Shown here: piece after piece, positions 50,368 to 59,548 of the stretch
How positions within the stretch are numbered: position 1 is the stretch's first letter
Layout: each line of letters opens with the position of its first letter
Notes under the pieces: model-generated
The model's database searches: none
Seen by the model: only the letters and a program-made list of their open reading frames with translations
What the model was told of the DNA's origin: nothing
Position numbers and translations under genes: made by a program
Assembly (NCBI RefSeq): GCF_030373225.1
Contig: NZ_JAUCZG010000008.1
Coordinates: forward strand, 1 to 64,000
Reading direction: 5' to 3'
Origin: Hydrogenophaga sp.
GTDB lineage: Bacteria > Pseudomonadota > Gammaproteobacteria > Burkholderiales > Burkholderiaceae_C
Length of the DNA stretch: 64,000 nt

Positions 50368-51668
50368 GCCTGGCCATCATCGTGCCGGTGCTCAACGAAG
50401 CCGCCACGCTGGCAGCGAGACTGCAGGCGCTCGCGCCGCTGCGCGCGCGCGGTGCCGAGCTGCTGGTGGTCGACGGCGGCAGCACCGACGGCACCCCGGC
50501 CATTGCGCGCGCCCTGTCCGACCGCGTGCTGCAAGCCCCGCGCGGGCGCGCCGCCCAGCTCAACGCCGGTGCTGCCGCCACGCGGGCCGAGGTGCTGCTG
50601 TTCCTGCACGCCGACACGCAACTGCCCGCCGACGCCGACCGCCGGATGCACCAGGCCCTGCAGCGCGGCCACCGCTGGGGCCGCTTCGACGTGCGCATCG
50701 ACGGTGATCACGCGCTGCTGCCCATGGTGGCCTGGTTCATGAACCAGCGCTCGCGTTTGAGCGGCATCGCCACCGGCGACCAGGCGGTGTTCGTGCAGCG
50801 GCGCTTGTTCGAATCGGTGGGTGGCTTCGCGGCCTTGCCGCTGATGGAGGACATCGACCTGAGCCGCCGGCTCAAGGCCATCGAGGCACCGGCCTGCCTG
50901 AGTGAGCGCGTGAGCACCTCGGGCCGGCGCTGGGACCAGCACGGTTTCTGGCGCACGGTGCTGCTCATGTGGCGGCTGCGCGCAGCGCACGCGCTGGGCC
51001 GCGATGCCCACGCCCTGGCGCTGCGCTACGGTTACCGGCCGCGCGCGCCGGCCGCCGTGGCCGTGCTGGCCAAGGCGCCGGTGGCGGGGCTGGCCAAGAC
51101 GCGGCTGATTCCCCTGCTGGGCGCCGCCGGTGCTGCCCGCGCCCAGCGCGGCTTTGCACTGCAGACGCTGGCAACCGCCCGCGCGGCCAGCACCGGCGAG
51201 CTGAGCTTGTGGTGCGCCCCCGATGCCGCACACCGCTTCTTTCGCGCCCTGGCGGTGCGCCATGGTGTGGCGGCACTGTCCCAGCCCGCCGGCGACATCG
51301 GGCAGCGCATGGCGGCCGCCATGCAGCACCACTTTGCCCGGGCGCCGCACACGCCCTTGCTGATCGTCGGCACCGACTGCCCGGTGCTCACGCCGTCCCA
51401 CCTGCAGCAGGCGGCCGACGCGCTGCAGGACCACGACGCGGTGCTGATTCCGGCCGAGGACGGCGGCTATGTGCTGATCGGTCTGCGCAGGCCCGTGCCC
51501 GAGGTGTTCACCGAAGTGCCGTGGAGCACCGCGCAGGTACTCGAGCGCACCCGGGAGCGCCTGCGAGGCTGCGGTGCGAGCTGGCAGGAACTGCCCACCC
51601 TGTGGGACGTGGACGAACCCGCGGACTGGTTGCGCTGGCAGGCGGCCGCGCCCCGGGCTGTTCCTTGA
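50364..51668 (+). CDS. Fused glycosyltransferase: TIGR04283-type GT2 plus TIGR04282-type domain
   Basis: 434 residues. The N-terminal GT-A domain (about 1-220) has IIVPVLNEAATLAARLQAL, VVDGGSTDGTPAIA near 35, LLFLHADTQLPADADRRM near 80 and MEDIDLSRRLKAI near 160. The C-terminal domain (about 230-430) has VAVLAKAPVAGLAKTRLIPL, VGTDCPVLTPSHLQQA near 334 and PAEDGGYVLIGLRRP near 364. These two families are usually separate, adjacent genes named for arsenosugar synthesis; here they are one chain. No arsM or arsS is in the window, so the product may be a different glycoconjugate. Confidence 0.87.
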   Translation: MSLAIIVPVLNEAATLAARLQALAPLRARGAELLVVDGGSTDGTPAIARALSDRVLQAPRGRAAQLNAGAAATRAEVLLFLHADTQLPADADRRMHQALQRGHRWGRFDVRIDGDHALLPMVAWFMNQRSRLSGIATGDQAVFVQRRLFESVGGFAALPLMEDIDLSRRLKAIEAPACLSERVSTSGRRWDQHGFWRTVLLMWRLRAAHALGRDAHALALRYGYRPRAPAAVAVLAKAPVAGLAKTRLIPLLGAAGAARAQRGFALQTLATARAASTGELSLWCAPDAAHRFFRALAVRHGVAALSQPAGDIGQRMAAAMQHHFARAPHTPLLIVGTDCPVLTPSHLQQAADALQDHDAVLIPAEDGGYVLIGLRRPVPEVFTEVPWSTAQVLERTRERLRGCGASWQELPTLWDVDEPADWLRWQAAAPRAVP

Positions 51669-51677
51669 CACGTGTCA
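51666..51677. promoter_or_regulatory. Perfect 12-bp palindrome overlapping a -35-like box
   Basis: TGACACGTGTCA is its own reverse complement. It overlaps TTGACA (51665-51670) and lies 36 bp upstream of the P-type ATPase ATG. It also includes the stop codon of the preceding gene. It is a candidate operator; no matching -10 at 17 bp is obvious. Confidence 0.35.
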
Positions 51678-51712
51678 TGGCGCGTCGCCGCGAAGTGCCT
51701 TAGCGTGAAGGC

Positions 51713-54472
51713 ATGAGCGGCACAAACCCCCCCGGCAACCCCTCGCCAGCGCCTGCGCCGTGGCACGCCCGCACGGCCCGTGAGACGCTGCAGGCCCTGC
51801 GATCCACCGAACAGGGCCTGAGCACCGCTCAGGCCGACGAAGGCCTGGCCCGGCACGGTCCGAACCAGCTGGTGGCCGAGGCGCCACCCGGCCTGTGGCG
51901 TCGGGTCGCGCTGCAGTTCCACAACCTGCTGATCTACGTGCTGATGGCGGCCTCGGTGACCACCGCGCTGGTGGGCCACTGGCTCGACGCCGGCGTGATC
52001 ATGTCCGTGGTGCTGCTCAACGTCGCCATCGGGGTGCTGCAGGAAGGCAAGGCCGAGAAGGCCTTGCAGGCGATCCGGCACTTGCTCGCGCCCCACGCCA
52101 TGGTGCTGCGCGATGGCCACCTCGTCGAGATCGACGCCGCCGGGCTGGTGCCGGGCGATGTGGTGCAGCTCGCCTCGGGGGACAGCGTGCCGGCCGATGT
52201 GCGCCTGCTGGTCCACCACGGCCTGCGGGTGGACGAGTCGGCGCTGACCGGCGAGTCCGTCCCGGTGGACAAGTCGCTCGATCCGGTGGCCCCTGCCGCC
52301 GCGCTGGGCGATCGTCTGTGCCTGGCCTTCGCCGGCACGCTGGTCACGCAGGGCCAGGCCCGTGCGGTGGTGGTGGCCACCGGATCACAAACCGAGATGG
52401 GGCGCATCGGCCGCTTGCTGGAGACGGTGGAGACGGGCACCACGCCGCTGTTGCGCAACATGGCCCAGCTCGCCCGCTGGATCACGCTGGCGGTCATGGG
52501 GGCCGCGGCGCTGCTCTTTGCTTTCGGCACCCTGGTGCGCGGGATGCCGGCGGTCGAGATGTTTCTGACGGCCGTGAGCCTGGCCGTGGCGGCCATTCCC
52601 GAGGGCTTGCCCGCCATCATGACCATCACGCTGGCCATCGGTGTGCAGCGCATGGCTGCGCGCCATGCGGTGGTGCGCCGGCTGCCCGCCGTGGAAACGC
52701 TGGGTTCGGTCACCGTGATCTGCTCCGACAAGACCGGCACCCTGACGCGCAATCAAATGACGGTCCAGCAGGTGGTGCTGGCCGACCAGTTCATTGATGT
52801 GGAGGGTGTGGGCTATGCACCCGAAGGGCATCTGCGCGACGAGGGTCGGCCCTTGATGGCTGGCGAGTTGTTTCGCGATTCGCCGGCCCTGCTGGCCTTG
52901 GCCGAGGCGGCCGCGCTCTGCAACGATGCCAGCCTGCAGCAGCGGCCCGAGGCGGGCAGTGGCCAGGCCCCGGGCGGCACCGGGGTGTCCTGGCAGCTGA
53001 CCGGCGATCCGACGGAGGGCGCCTTGCTCTGCCTCGCCATGAAGGCCGGCATCGATCCGGCGGAGCTGCGCCTCGAGCGCGCGCGTCTTCAGGCCATTCC
53101 GTTCGAATCGGAGCACCGCTTCATGGCCACCGCGCATGCCCGGGCCGGGTGTCACCAGGTGCTGCTCAAGGGTGCCCCCGAAAGCGTGCTCGTGAGGTGC
53201 AGCCACCAGCTGCTGCGCAATGGACAGGAGGCGCCGCTGGATGCGCAGCACTGGAACGCGGCCGTGGAAGCGCAGGCCCGCAGTGGTCGACGGGTGCTGG
53301 CGCTGGCGCGCGGTCGGCTCGGTGATGGACAGGCGCTGAATCACCAGACGGTCAACCAGGGCCTGACCCTGCTCGGTCTGGTCGGCATCATCGATCCGCC
53401 GCGCGACGAAGCCATCGCGGCGGTGGCGCAGTGCCGGGCGGCCGGCATCCGCGTGAAGATGATCACCGGTGACCACGGCACGACCGCCAGTGCCATCGCG
53501 ATGCAGCTCGGCATGGGACAGGCGCTGCGCGCGGTCACCGGCCCGGAAATCGAGGCCATGGACGACCAGGCCCTGCGCCAGGCGGTGCAGGACACGGACG
53601 TGTTCGCGCGCGCCAGCCCGGAGCACAAGCTGCGGCTGGTGCAGGCCTTGCAGGCGCGCGGTGAGGTGGTTGCCATGACAGGCGACGGGGTGAACGACGC
53701 CCCCGCGCTCAAGCAGGCCGATGTGGGTGTGGCGATGGGGAAGAAGGGCACCGAAGCCGCCAAACAGGCTGGCGCCATCGTGCTGGCCGACGACAACTTC
53801 GCCTCCATCGCCCACGCGGTGGAGGAGGGGCGCACGGTGTACGACAACCTGCGCAAGACGGTGGTTTTCCTGCTGCCCATCAACGGCGGTGAGTCGCTCT
53901 CGCTGTTGGCCGCCGTGGTGTTCGGTCTGGCGCTGCCGATCCTGCCGGCGCAGATTCTCTGGGTGAACATGGTCAGCTCGGTGGCACTGGCCATGGTGCT
54001 GGCCTTCGAGCCCACCGAGCCCGACGTGATGAAGCGCAGGCCCCGGCCCGCCACGCAGGCCATGCTCTCTTCCTTCGTGTTGTGGCGCATCGTCCTGGTG
54101 TCCACACTGTTCCTGATCGGCATCTTCGGCATCTACCGCTGGGCACTGGACATGGGCAGCCCGATCGAGGTGGCGCGCACGATGGCGGTGAACACGCTGG
54201 TGGCGATGGAGATCTTCTACCTGTTCAGCGTGCGCTACCTGAAGGCGCCCTCGTTCACCTGGCGCGGCGTCCAGGGCACGCCCCGCGTGTTGCTGGCGGT
54301 GGCGGGGGTGCTGGTGCTGCAGGCGCTGTTCACCTATGCACCCTTCATGCAGACGCTGTTCAACACGCGGGCGCTGGACCTGTTGCAGCTGGCACTGTGT
54401 GCGGGTGCCGGGCTGGCGGTGCTGCTGGTGCTGGAGCTCGAGAAAACCCTGCTGCGTCACTTCAGGCGCTGA
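51713..54472 (+). CDS. P-type cation-translocating ATPase (P2-like)
   Basis: 919 residues with the N-terminal cation-ATPase domain and about ten membrane segments. Actuator motif ESALTGESVPVDKS near residue 180, TM4 PEGLPAIMTI near 296, phosphorylation site CSDKTGTLTRNQM near 338 and hinge MTGDGVNDAPALKQADVGVA near 655-674. TM6 reads WVNMVSSVALAM where Ca2+ pumps have a VNLVTDG-type sequence. The second Asp ligand is therefore Ser, and classical calcium transport is unlikely. It is followed by a 16-bp overlap with the convergent ynjF-like gene. Confidence 0.9.
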   Translation: MSGTNPPGNPSPAPAPWHARTARETLQALRSTEQGLSTAQADEGLARHGPNQLVAEAPPGLWRRVALQFHNLLIYVLMAASVTTALVGHWLDAGVIMSVVLLNVAIGVLQEGKAEKALQAIRHLLAPHAMVLRDGHLVEIDAAGLVPGDVVQLASGDSVPADVRLLVHHGLRVDESALTGESVPVDKSLDPVAPAAALGDRLCLAFAGTLVTQGQARAVVVATGSQTEMGRIGRLLETVETGTTPLLRNMAQLARWITLAVMGAAALLFAFGTLVRGMPAVEMFLTAVSLAVAAIPEGLPAIMTITLAIGVQRMAARHAVVRRLPAVETLGSVTVICSDKTGTLTRNQMTVQQVVLADQFIDVEGVGYAPEGHLRDEGRPLMAGELFRDSPALLALAEAAALCNDASLQQRPEAGSGQAPGGTGVSWQLTGDPTEGALLCLAMKAGIDPAELRLERARLQAIPFESEHRFMATAHARAGCHQVLLKGAPESVLVRCSHQLLRNGQEAPLDAQHWNAAVEAQARSGRRVLALARGRLGDGQALNHQTVNQGLTLLGLVGIIDPPRDEAIAAVAQCRAAGIRVKMITGDHGTTASAIAMQLGMGQALRAVTGPEIEAMDDQALRQAVQDTDVFARASPEHKLRLVQALQARGEVVAMTGDGVNDAPALKQADVGVAMGKKGTEAAKQAGAIVLADDNFASIAHAVEEGRTVYDNLRKTVVFLLPINGGESLSLLAAVVFGLALPILPAQILWVNMVSSVALAMVLAFEPTEPDVMKRRPRPATQAMLSSFVLWRIVLVSTLFLIGIFGIYRWALDMGSPIEVARTMAVNTLVAMEIFYLFSVRYLKAPSFTWRGVQGTPRVLLAVAGVLVLQALFTYAPFMQTLFNTRALDLLQLALCAGAGLAVLLVLELEKTLLRHFRR

Positions 54473-55062
54473 CAGCCCCAGCCGATGCGCAGCGCCGTGG
54501 TGATCGCGCACAGCGCTGCGAAGCCCCAGGCGATGGGCGCGAACCACTGCGGCCACAGGCACATCGCCACGAACGCGGCGATGGTCTCGGTGGCCTCGGT
54601 CAGGCCGCCCAGGAAGTAGAAACTCTTGTCGGGCAAAGCGGTCGATGTGATCCCGCGCTGGGCGGCCACGATGGCAAACGCCAGGAAGCTGCTGGCCGTG
54701 CCGATGAAGCTGGCCAGCAGCACCGCCGCGGGCAGGGCGTTGTGTGCCGGGTCGGCCACGGCAAAGGCCAGCGGGATCGACGCATAGAAAAGAAAGTCCA
54801 GCGTGATGTCGAGAAAACCGCCCCGGTCGGTCGGTTGGGTGAGGCGCGCCACGGCGCCGTCCAGGCCGTCCATCAGGCGCGAGAGCAACAGCAGCACCAG
54901 ACCCGCCAGGAAGTGCTGCAGCCCGATCGCCACGGCCGCGGCCATGCCGATGGCAAAACCGGTGACGGTGAGCATGTCCGCACCCATGCCCGCGCGCACC
55001 AGCGTGCCGGCGACACGGGCCAGCAGCGGCCGGATCGCCTGCTGGATCGCCCGGTCAAGCAC
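54457..55062 (-). CDS. ynjF: CDP-alcohol phosphatidyltransferase family protein (YnjF-like)
   Basis: 201 residues, about six membrane segments. The catalytic motif D-x2-DG-x2-AR-x8-G-x3-D-x3-D is complete in DGLDGAVARLTQPTDRGG with FLDITLD (about residues 64-88). It would condense a CDP-activated lipid or alcohol with an alcohol. The start is GTG 55062, overlapping the ynjD-like stop by eight bases. The ynjB-C-D-F order matches E. coli except that ynjE is missing. Confidence 0.85.
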   Translation of the reverse strand: MLDRAIQQAIRPLLARVAGTLVRAGMGADMLTVTGFAIGMAAAVAIGLQHFLAGLVLLLLSRLMDGLDGAVARLTQPTDRGGFLDITLDFLFYASIPLAFAVADPAHNALPAAVLLASFIGTASSFLAFAIVAAQRGITSTALPDKSFYFLGGLTEATETIAAFVAMCLWPQWFAPIAWGFAALCAITTALRIGWGCQRLK

Positions 55063-55702
55063 GGCCCAGCTCCAGCACCAGCGCAGCGTCGGCCACGTCG
55101 GCCGCGTCGTGCGTCACCAGCACGGCGGGCACGCCGCTGTCGCGCAGGTGGTCGAACACGAAGGCCCGGAACTGGTCGCGCAGCGCGGCGTCAAGCTTGG
55201 AGAACGGCTCGTCGAGCAGCAGCGCGCGGGGGCGCGCCAGCAGCGCGCGCATGAGGGCCACGCGCGCGCGCTGCCCACCCGAGAGCGTGGCCGGATCGCG
55301 TTCGCCAAAGCCCGCCAGGCCGGCGTCCTGCAATGCGTCCTCCACCGCAGCCAGCCGCTCGCGCCGGGGCCCGGCGGGCACGGCAAACAGCAGGTTCTCG
55401 GCCACCGTCATGTGGGCGAACAGCAGGTCGTCCTGGAACAGCAGTCCGACGCCGCGTTGTGCGGTGGGCAAGGTCGTGAGCTCACGCCCGTCGAGCGTCA
55501 CCGTGCCCTCGAAGCGCAGGGCTTCACTGCCCTCGGTCACGCCTTCGAGCGTGCCGGCGATGGCCGCGAGCACCGAACTCTTGCCGCTGCCACTGGGCCC
55601 CATCAGCGTGAGGATCCGGCCCGGCGCAACCTCGATCCGCAGGTCTTGCACCAGCGTGTGGGTGCGGGTGGCGAGTTGCCGGATGTGAACGCAGAGTGTC
55701 AT
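55055..55702 (-). CDS. ynjD: ABC transporter ATPase, YnjD-like
   Basis: 215 residues. Walker A GPSGSGKSSVLAAIAG near residue 34, Q-loop LLFQDDLLFAHMTVAENL near 85-102, signature LSGGQRARVALMRALL near 135 and Walker B ALLLDEPFSKLD near 157. The size and Q-loop fit the YnjD/ThiQ group. The ATG overlaps the permease stop (ATGA). Confidence 0.9.
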   Translation of the reverse strand: MTLCVHIRQLATRTHTLVQDLRIEVAPGRILTLMGPSGSGKSSVLAAIAGTLEGVTEGSEALRFEGTVTLDGRELTTLPTAQRGVGLLFQDDLLFAHMTVAENLLFAVPAGPRRERLAAVEDALQDAGLAGFGERDPATLSGGQRARVALMRALLARPRALLLDEPFSKLDAALRDQFRAFVFDHLRDSGVPAVLVTHDAADVADAALVLELGRA

Positions 55703-57363
55703 GCGGTGGTGTGTCGAAAACGGCGGGGGCGGCCCAGCCAGGACGCCATTGCAAAGGCGAGCACCGGCAGGGCCAGCTGCAGCCCGGCGTAGGCGCTGGT
55801 GAGCGAACGCTGTCCGCCCGACGCGAGTGTGACGGCTTCGGTGGTGACGCTGGAAAAGCGGCCGGCGCCCAGGTACAGGGTGGGCAGGTACTGCGCCACG
55901 CTGACCGCGAAACCGACCGCGGCGGCCGAGGCCAGCGAGCGTTTGAGCAGCGGCCACTTCACGCGCAGCAAGAACGCCCAGGGCGAGCGGCCCAGGCTTG
56001 CATTGAGCTGGGCGTAACGCACATCGAACCCGAGGTAGGCCGGGCCCAGTGCCAGCAACACATAAGGCAGCACCATGAGCGTGTGGGCGATCAGCAGGCC
56101 GCTGGCCCGGCCCTCCAGCCGCAACTGCAGCCCCACGCCGTACAGCCCCACCACCCACAGCACGGCCGGCAGCACCAGCGGCAGGTAGAGCAGCGGACGC
56201 AGGGTGTCGTCCCAGCGGCGCGGCGCCAGCTCCAGCCAGGCCACGCTCCAGGCCAGCGCGATGGCGCTGCTGCCCACCGCCAGCCAGAGCGTGGTGACCA
56301 CCGTGCCGCTGCTCTGCGCCACCTGTTCCCAGGCAGCGGCAGTGAAGCTTTGCGGCCACACCGACGGAAAAGCCCACACGCCGCTGATGCTGCCCACCGC
56401 GAGTGCCAGCAGCACGGCGGCGTAAACACCCATCAGCAGCCACAGGCCAAGGTCGCTGCCGTGCGATCGCGCCGGCTCGCCTCGCACGCCGTGCCCGTGC
56501 GCCAGCAGCCTGCGCCGCAGGCGCTGCGCGGCCAGCCAGGCCATGCTGCAGCTCAGCACCAGCAGCGCCAGCAGCAGGCCGGCGGCCGCGCCTTGTGCGT
56601 AGGTGGCCGGGTCGGCGTCCTGCAGCCATTGCCAGGCCAGCACGGCCAGCGTGGGCGGCGAGGCCGGGCCGATCACCAGCGCCATGTCCACCACGGTCAG
56701 GCCGTAGGCCAGCACCGCCAGCAGCGGCCAGCGCAGGCGCCCGGCGAGTTGCGGCCACAGCACCAGCCAGAAGGCGCGGCGTGGCGCATAACCGAGCGTT
56801 TGCGCCAGGGCATGTTCGGCGCGCCAGCGCTGGCGCACGTCGTCGCGCTGCAACTGGGTCGCTGCGGTCCAGAGCAGGAACGGAATCTCCTTGATCACCA
56901 GCGCGGCGATCAGGCCCAGGCCCCAGGGGTCTTGCGTGGTGGGCCAGGGCGGAGGGCTGTCGAATCCGGTGAGCCAGGGCGAGAGCGCGCGCAGCAGCCA
57001 GCCGCTGGGGGCCAGCAGGAACAACAAGCCGATGGCCAGTGCGGCATGGGGCGTGGCCAGCATCACCGGCAGTCCGCTCAGCAGGCGCGCCAGGCGCTGG
57101 CGCACGAAGCCACGCGCCAGCAGCGCGGCCGCACCCCACCAGGCCAGCAGCGTGGACGCCAGGCCAGTCCACAACGTGAGCAGCACAGCGTGGCGCAGCG
57201 CCGGGTCTTGTGCGAGCGAGCGCCAGGCGGCGCTGTTGCTGCCGGTGCCCAGCGCTTCCCACGCCGTCCACAGCAGGGGAACGGCGGCCAGCGCCAGCAG
57301 CACGCCGGCAGCTGCGCGTCGCAGCCGGCCGTTGCGGGCAGCGGTGTGTGCCAAGGCGCTCAC
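55699..57363 (-). CDS. ynjC: ABC transporter permease, YnjC-like (two fused permease halves)
   Basis: 554 residues with about 12 membrane segments in two homologous halves. Each has a cytoplasmic EAA-type loop: HALAQTLGYAPRRAFWLVLW near residue 185-204, and NASLGRSPWAFLLRVKWPLL near 457-476. This is the single-chain permease of the YnjBCD system (ThiP/FbpB-like fold). The GTG start at 57363 overlaps the ynjB-like stop (GTGA). The tiny overlaps throughout mark one operon. Confidence 0.88.
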   Translation of the reverse strand: MSALAHTAARNGRLRRAAAGVLLALAAVPLLWTAWEALGTGSNSAAWRSLAQDPALRHAVLLTLWTGLASTLLAWWGAAALLARGFVRQRLARLLSGLPVMLATPHAALAIGLLFLLAPSGWLLRALSPWLTGFDSPPPWPTTQDPWGLGLIAALVIKEIPFLLWTAATQLQRDDVRQRWRAEHALAQTLGYAPRRAFWLVLWPQLAGRLRWPLLAVLAYGLTVVDMALVIGPASPPTLAVLAWQWLQDADPATYAQGAAAGLLLALLVLSCSMAWLAAQRLRRRLLAHGHGVRGEPARSHGSDLGLWLLMGVYAAVLLALAVGSISGVWAFPSVWPQSFTAAAWEQVAQSSGTVVTTLWLAVGSSAIALAWSVAWLELAPRRWDDTLRPLLYLPLVLPAVLWVVGLYGVGLQLRLEGRASGLLIAHTLMVLPYVLLALGPAYLGFDVRYAQLNASLGRSPWAFLLRVKWPLLKRSLASAAAVGFAVSVAQYLPTLYLGAGRFSSVTTEAVTLASGGQRSLTSAYAGLQLALPVLAFAMASWLGRPRRFRHTTA

Positions 57364-58583
57364 ACGCCGTGGCGACGCGCCCACTCCTTCTCCAGCGGAT
57401 CGACCCACGACGCATGGGGTTCCGGCAAGGTGGGGGCGACCCGGGTCACCAGGCCGGGCAGCTTGCCGGTCTGGAACAGCGCGCGATCGGCGGCGCTCAG
57501 GCGCGCCAGGTCGAGCACGGTCGGGTCGCCCCAGTGCGCCAGGTCGGCCTTGCGCGCCTGCGCGCCGGGCGAAAGCAGGAAGTTGGCCACCACCTGCGCA
57601 CCGGCCCTGGCGCGCGCGTTGTACGGAATGGCGACGAAATGCGTGTTGCCGATCGTGCCCCGCTCGAACTGCCAGCTCACCACCGAGGCGGGCAGGCGTC
57701 GGGCGGCGATCTCGTTGGCGGCTTCGTTGGGGTTGAAGGTGATGGCCAGCAGCAGTTCACCGTCGGCCATCATCTGGCGCACGGCGGCAGCGTTCTGCGG
57801 AAACTGCCGGCCAGCGCGCCACAGGTGCGGGCGCAGCGCATCGAGAAAGGGCCACAGCGCGGCGGTCTGGGTGGCGAAGGCCGCGTCGGTGACGGGCTGC
57901 GCGAGCGCCCTGGCATCGGGCGCGAACTCGACCAGCGCCTGCTTGATGAAGGTGGTGCCGTGAAAGTCGGGCAGGCGCGGGTGGGTGATGCGCCCGGGCT
58001 GGGCGCGGGCCAGTGCCAGCAGGGCCTGCATGCTTTGCGGCTGCTGTGGCAAGCGCTTGCTGTCGGCAAACAGGGTGAACTGCGCCATGCCCCAGGGCGA
58101 CTCCATGCCCTCGGTCGGCACCGAGAAGTCGTTCAAGGTGGTGGGCTTGCCGACCACGTCGACCAGCCGGAAGTGGGGCAGGGATTCGGCCCAGGGGCCG
58201 AACAGCAGGCCCTCGCGCTTCATGGCCGCAAAGTTTTCGCCGTTGATCCACACCAGATCGACCGTGCCTTCGTTGGCACCGCGGCCGGCGGCCTTCTCGG
58301 CCCGCACCCGCTTGACCACGTCGGCGGTGTCGGTGATCTTCACATGCTGCAGCTTCACCCCATGTGAGGCCTGCACCTGCTGCGCCACCCATTGCAGGTA
58401 GGCGTTGGTCTGCTCGCTGCCGGCCCAGGCGTTCCAGAACACGGTCTGGCCCCGGGCGGCCTGTTCGATGGCGGACCAGCCGGACTGCGCCCAGGCCGGT
58501 TGCAGGGCAGCGCTGGTGGCCGCGCCGGCGGCCAGAAGCAGCTGGCGGCGGGAGAAATGGATGAGGGTGGGGCGGTGGGGCAA
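57360..58583 (-). CDS. ynjB: ABC transporter periplasmic binding protein, YnjB-like
   Basis: 407 residues. The N-terminus carries a twin-arginine-like signal (HFSRRQLLLAAGAATSAALQ, cleaved after AWAQ). Then come TVFWNAWAGSEQTNAYLQWV near residue 47-66, DLVWINGENFAAMKREGLLF near 108-127 and ITFNPNEAANEI near 280, typical of YnjB. No ATG fits before the signal; TTG 58583 with an upstream GGAGA is the best start. The ligand is unknown (thiamine- or iron-type fold by family). It is first gene of the ynjBCDF-like operon. Confidence 0.86.
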   Translation of the reverse strand: MPHRPTLIHFSRRQLLLAAGAATSAALQPAWAQSGWSAIEQAARGQTVFWNAWAGSEQTNAYLQWVAQQVQASHGVKLQHVKITDTADVVKRVRAEKAAGRGANEGTVDLVWINGENFAAMKREGLLFGPWAESLPHFRLVDVVGKPTTLNDFSVPTEGMESPWGMAQFTLFADSKRLPQQPQSMQALLALARAQPGRITHPRLPDFHGTTFIKQALVEFAPDARALAQPVTDAAFATQTAALWPFLDALRPHLWRAGRQFPQNAAAVRQMMADGELLLAITFNPNEAANEIAARRLPASVVSWQFERGTIGNTHFVAIPYNARARAGAQVVANFLLSPGAQARKADLAHWGDPTVLDLARLSAADRALFQTGKLPGLVTRVAPTLPEPHASWVDPLEKEWARRHGV

Positions 58584-58729
58584 GGCGCGGTCTCCGTGGC
58601 AACTGGATGGGGATGACCAAGCTTAGTTGAAGCTCACGCCCGGTGCCGGCGTGCGGTTGAGTCGGGGCCGGATCCCCTGGCCGTCGATCGACCTCGGCGC
58701 GTGGGTGTTCGGGAGCAGGGTGCGGGTGC

Positions 58730-59548
58730 TCAGGGGGTGTCCTCGTGGCGCCGGGAAAGGGGCGTTGCGTCGGCCACGCCGGTCACCAGGCCACGGTGCA
58801 CGGCTTGTGTGAGCCAGTCGGAGAAATCGAAACCGGCGGCGGCCTGGCCCAGGGCCTCGGTCAGTGCCGCGCCTCGCAGCAGCGCCCGCAGCGGGCCGAG
58901 CGCGTTGGCGGGGCACACCGCCACACATGGCCGCCAGCCGTGCCGCCAGACCACGGCGGTTTCGCCCAGGCCGTCGCGCAGGCGCCGGCCCGCCTCGGCC
59001 AGGGTGGGCTCGCCCGACGTGTGGGCGGTGATCACGCTGACCACCGGCCAGGCGCTGGTGATGAGGGTGGTGCCGGGAGCGAGCCGCAGCGTGAGGGTCT
59101 CGGGGTCTTCGCTGGTCAGGCGCGCGAACCCGGACAGATCGGGGTCGGCATCGACGGCACCGGCGGCTCGGTGCAGCGCCCACTCCACCTGCGCCACGTC
59201 GGCCAGGTAGGGCACGTCGGCGAGTTGCTCATTGCCGGCCAGAAAGGCGGGCAGGGCATCGCCCCACTGTGCCAGGTCGCCGCAGTGCGGGGGGTGGCTG
59301 TGCCAGAGGTCGCGCGCCAGCGCCTGGATGTTGTCCTGTCCGATCAGTTGTGCCACCACCGGGTAGGCGGCCGGCAGGCAGCGTTCGGCCAGCGCGTGGC
59401 CGTTGGCCCGGTAGGCCATGAGACCGCGCGACGCGCGAGGTTCGAGCCACGTGTCGAGCTGGCGCAGGGCGCTGACGGCCGACGGGCTGCCCGGGTGGGC
59501 GAACATCGCGTCGAGCAGGCTCTGCTGCTGCTGCATCAAGGTGCTCAC
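58730..59548 (-). CDS. bufC: Bufferin maturation partner BufC (DUF2063/HvfC family)
   Basis: 272 residues. The N-terminal DUF2063 domain is recognisable in [33 protein letters not shown] near 38-57 and [15 protein letters not shown] near 60-74. The C-terminal ~130 residues are a variable winged-helix-like region. HvfC/BufC proteins bind the precursor peptide and present it to the MNIO enzyme. GTG 59548 overlaps the bufB stop (GTGA). It is third gene of bufA-bufB-bufC. Confidence 0.87.
   Translation of the reverse strand: MSTLMQQQQSLLDAMFAHPGSPSAVSALRQLDTWLEPRASRGLMAYRANGHALAERCLPAAYPVVAQLIGQDNIQALARDLWHSHPPHCGDLAQWGDALPAFLAGNEQLADVPYLADVAQVEWALHRAAGAVDADPDLSGFARLTSEDPETLTLRLAPGTTLITSAWPVVSVITAHTSGEPTLAEAGRRLRDGLGETAVVWRHGWRPCVAVCPANALGPLRALLRGAALTEALGQAAAGFDFSDWLTQAVHRGLVTGVADATPLSRRHEDTP

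Noticed and set aside
55696..57963. 754-codon plus-strand open frame opposite the ynjC-like permease
   Set aside because: Antisense shadow, Gln/His/Arg-rich, no recognisable motif; the permease has clear membrane and EAA-loop features.
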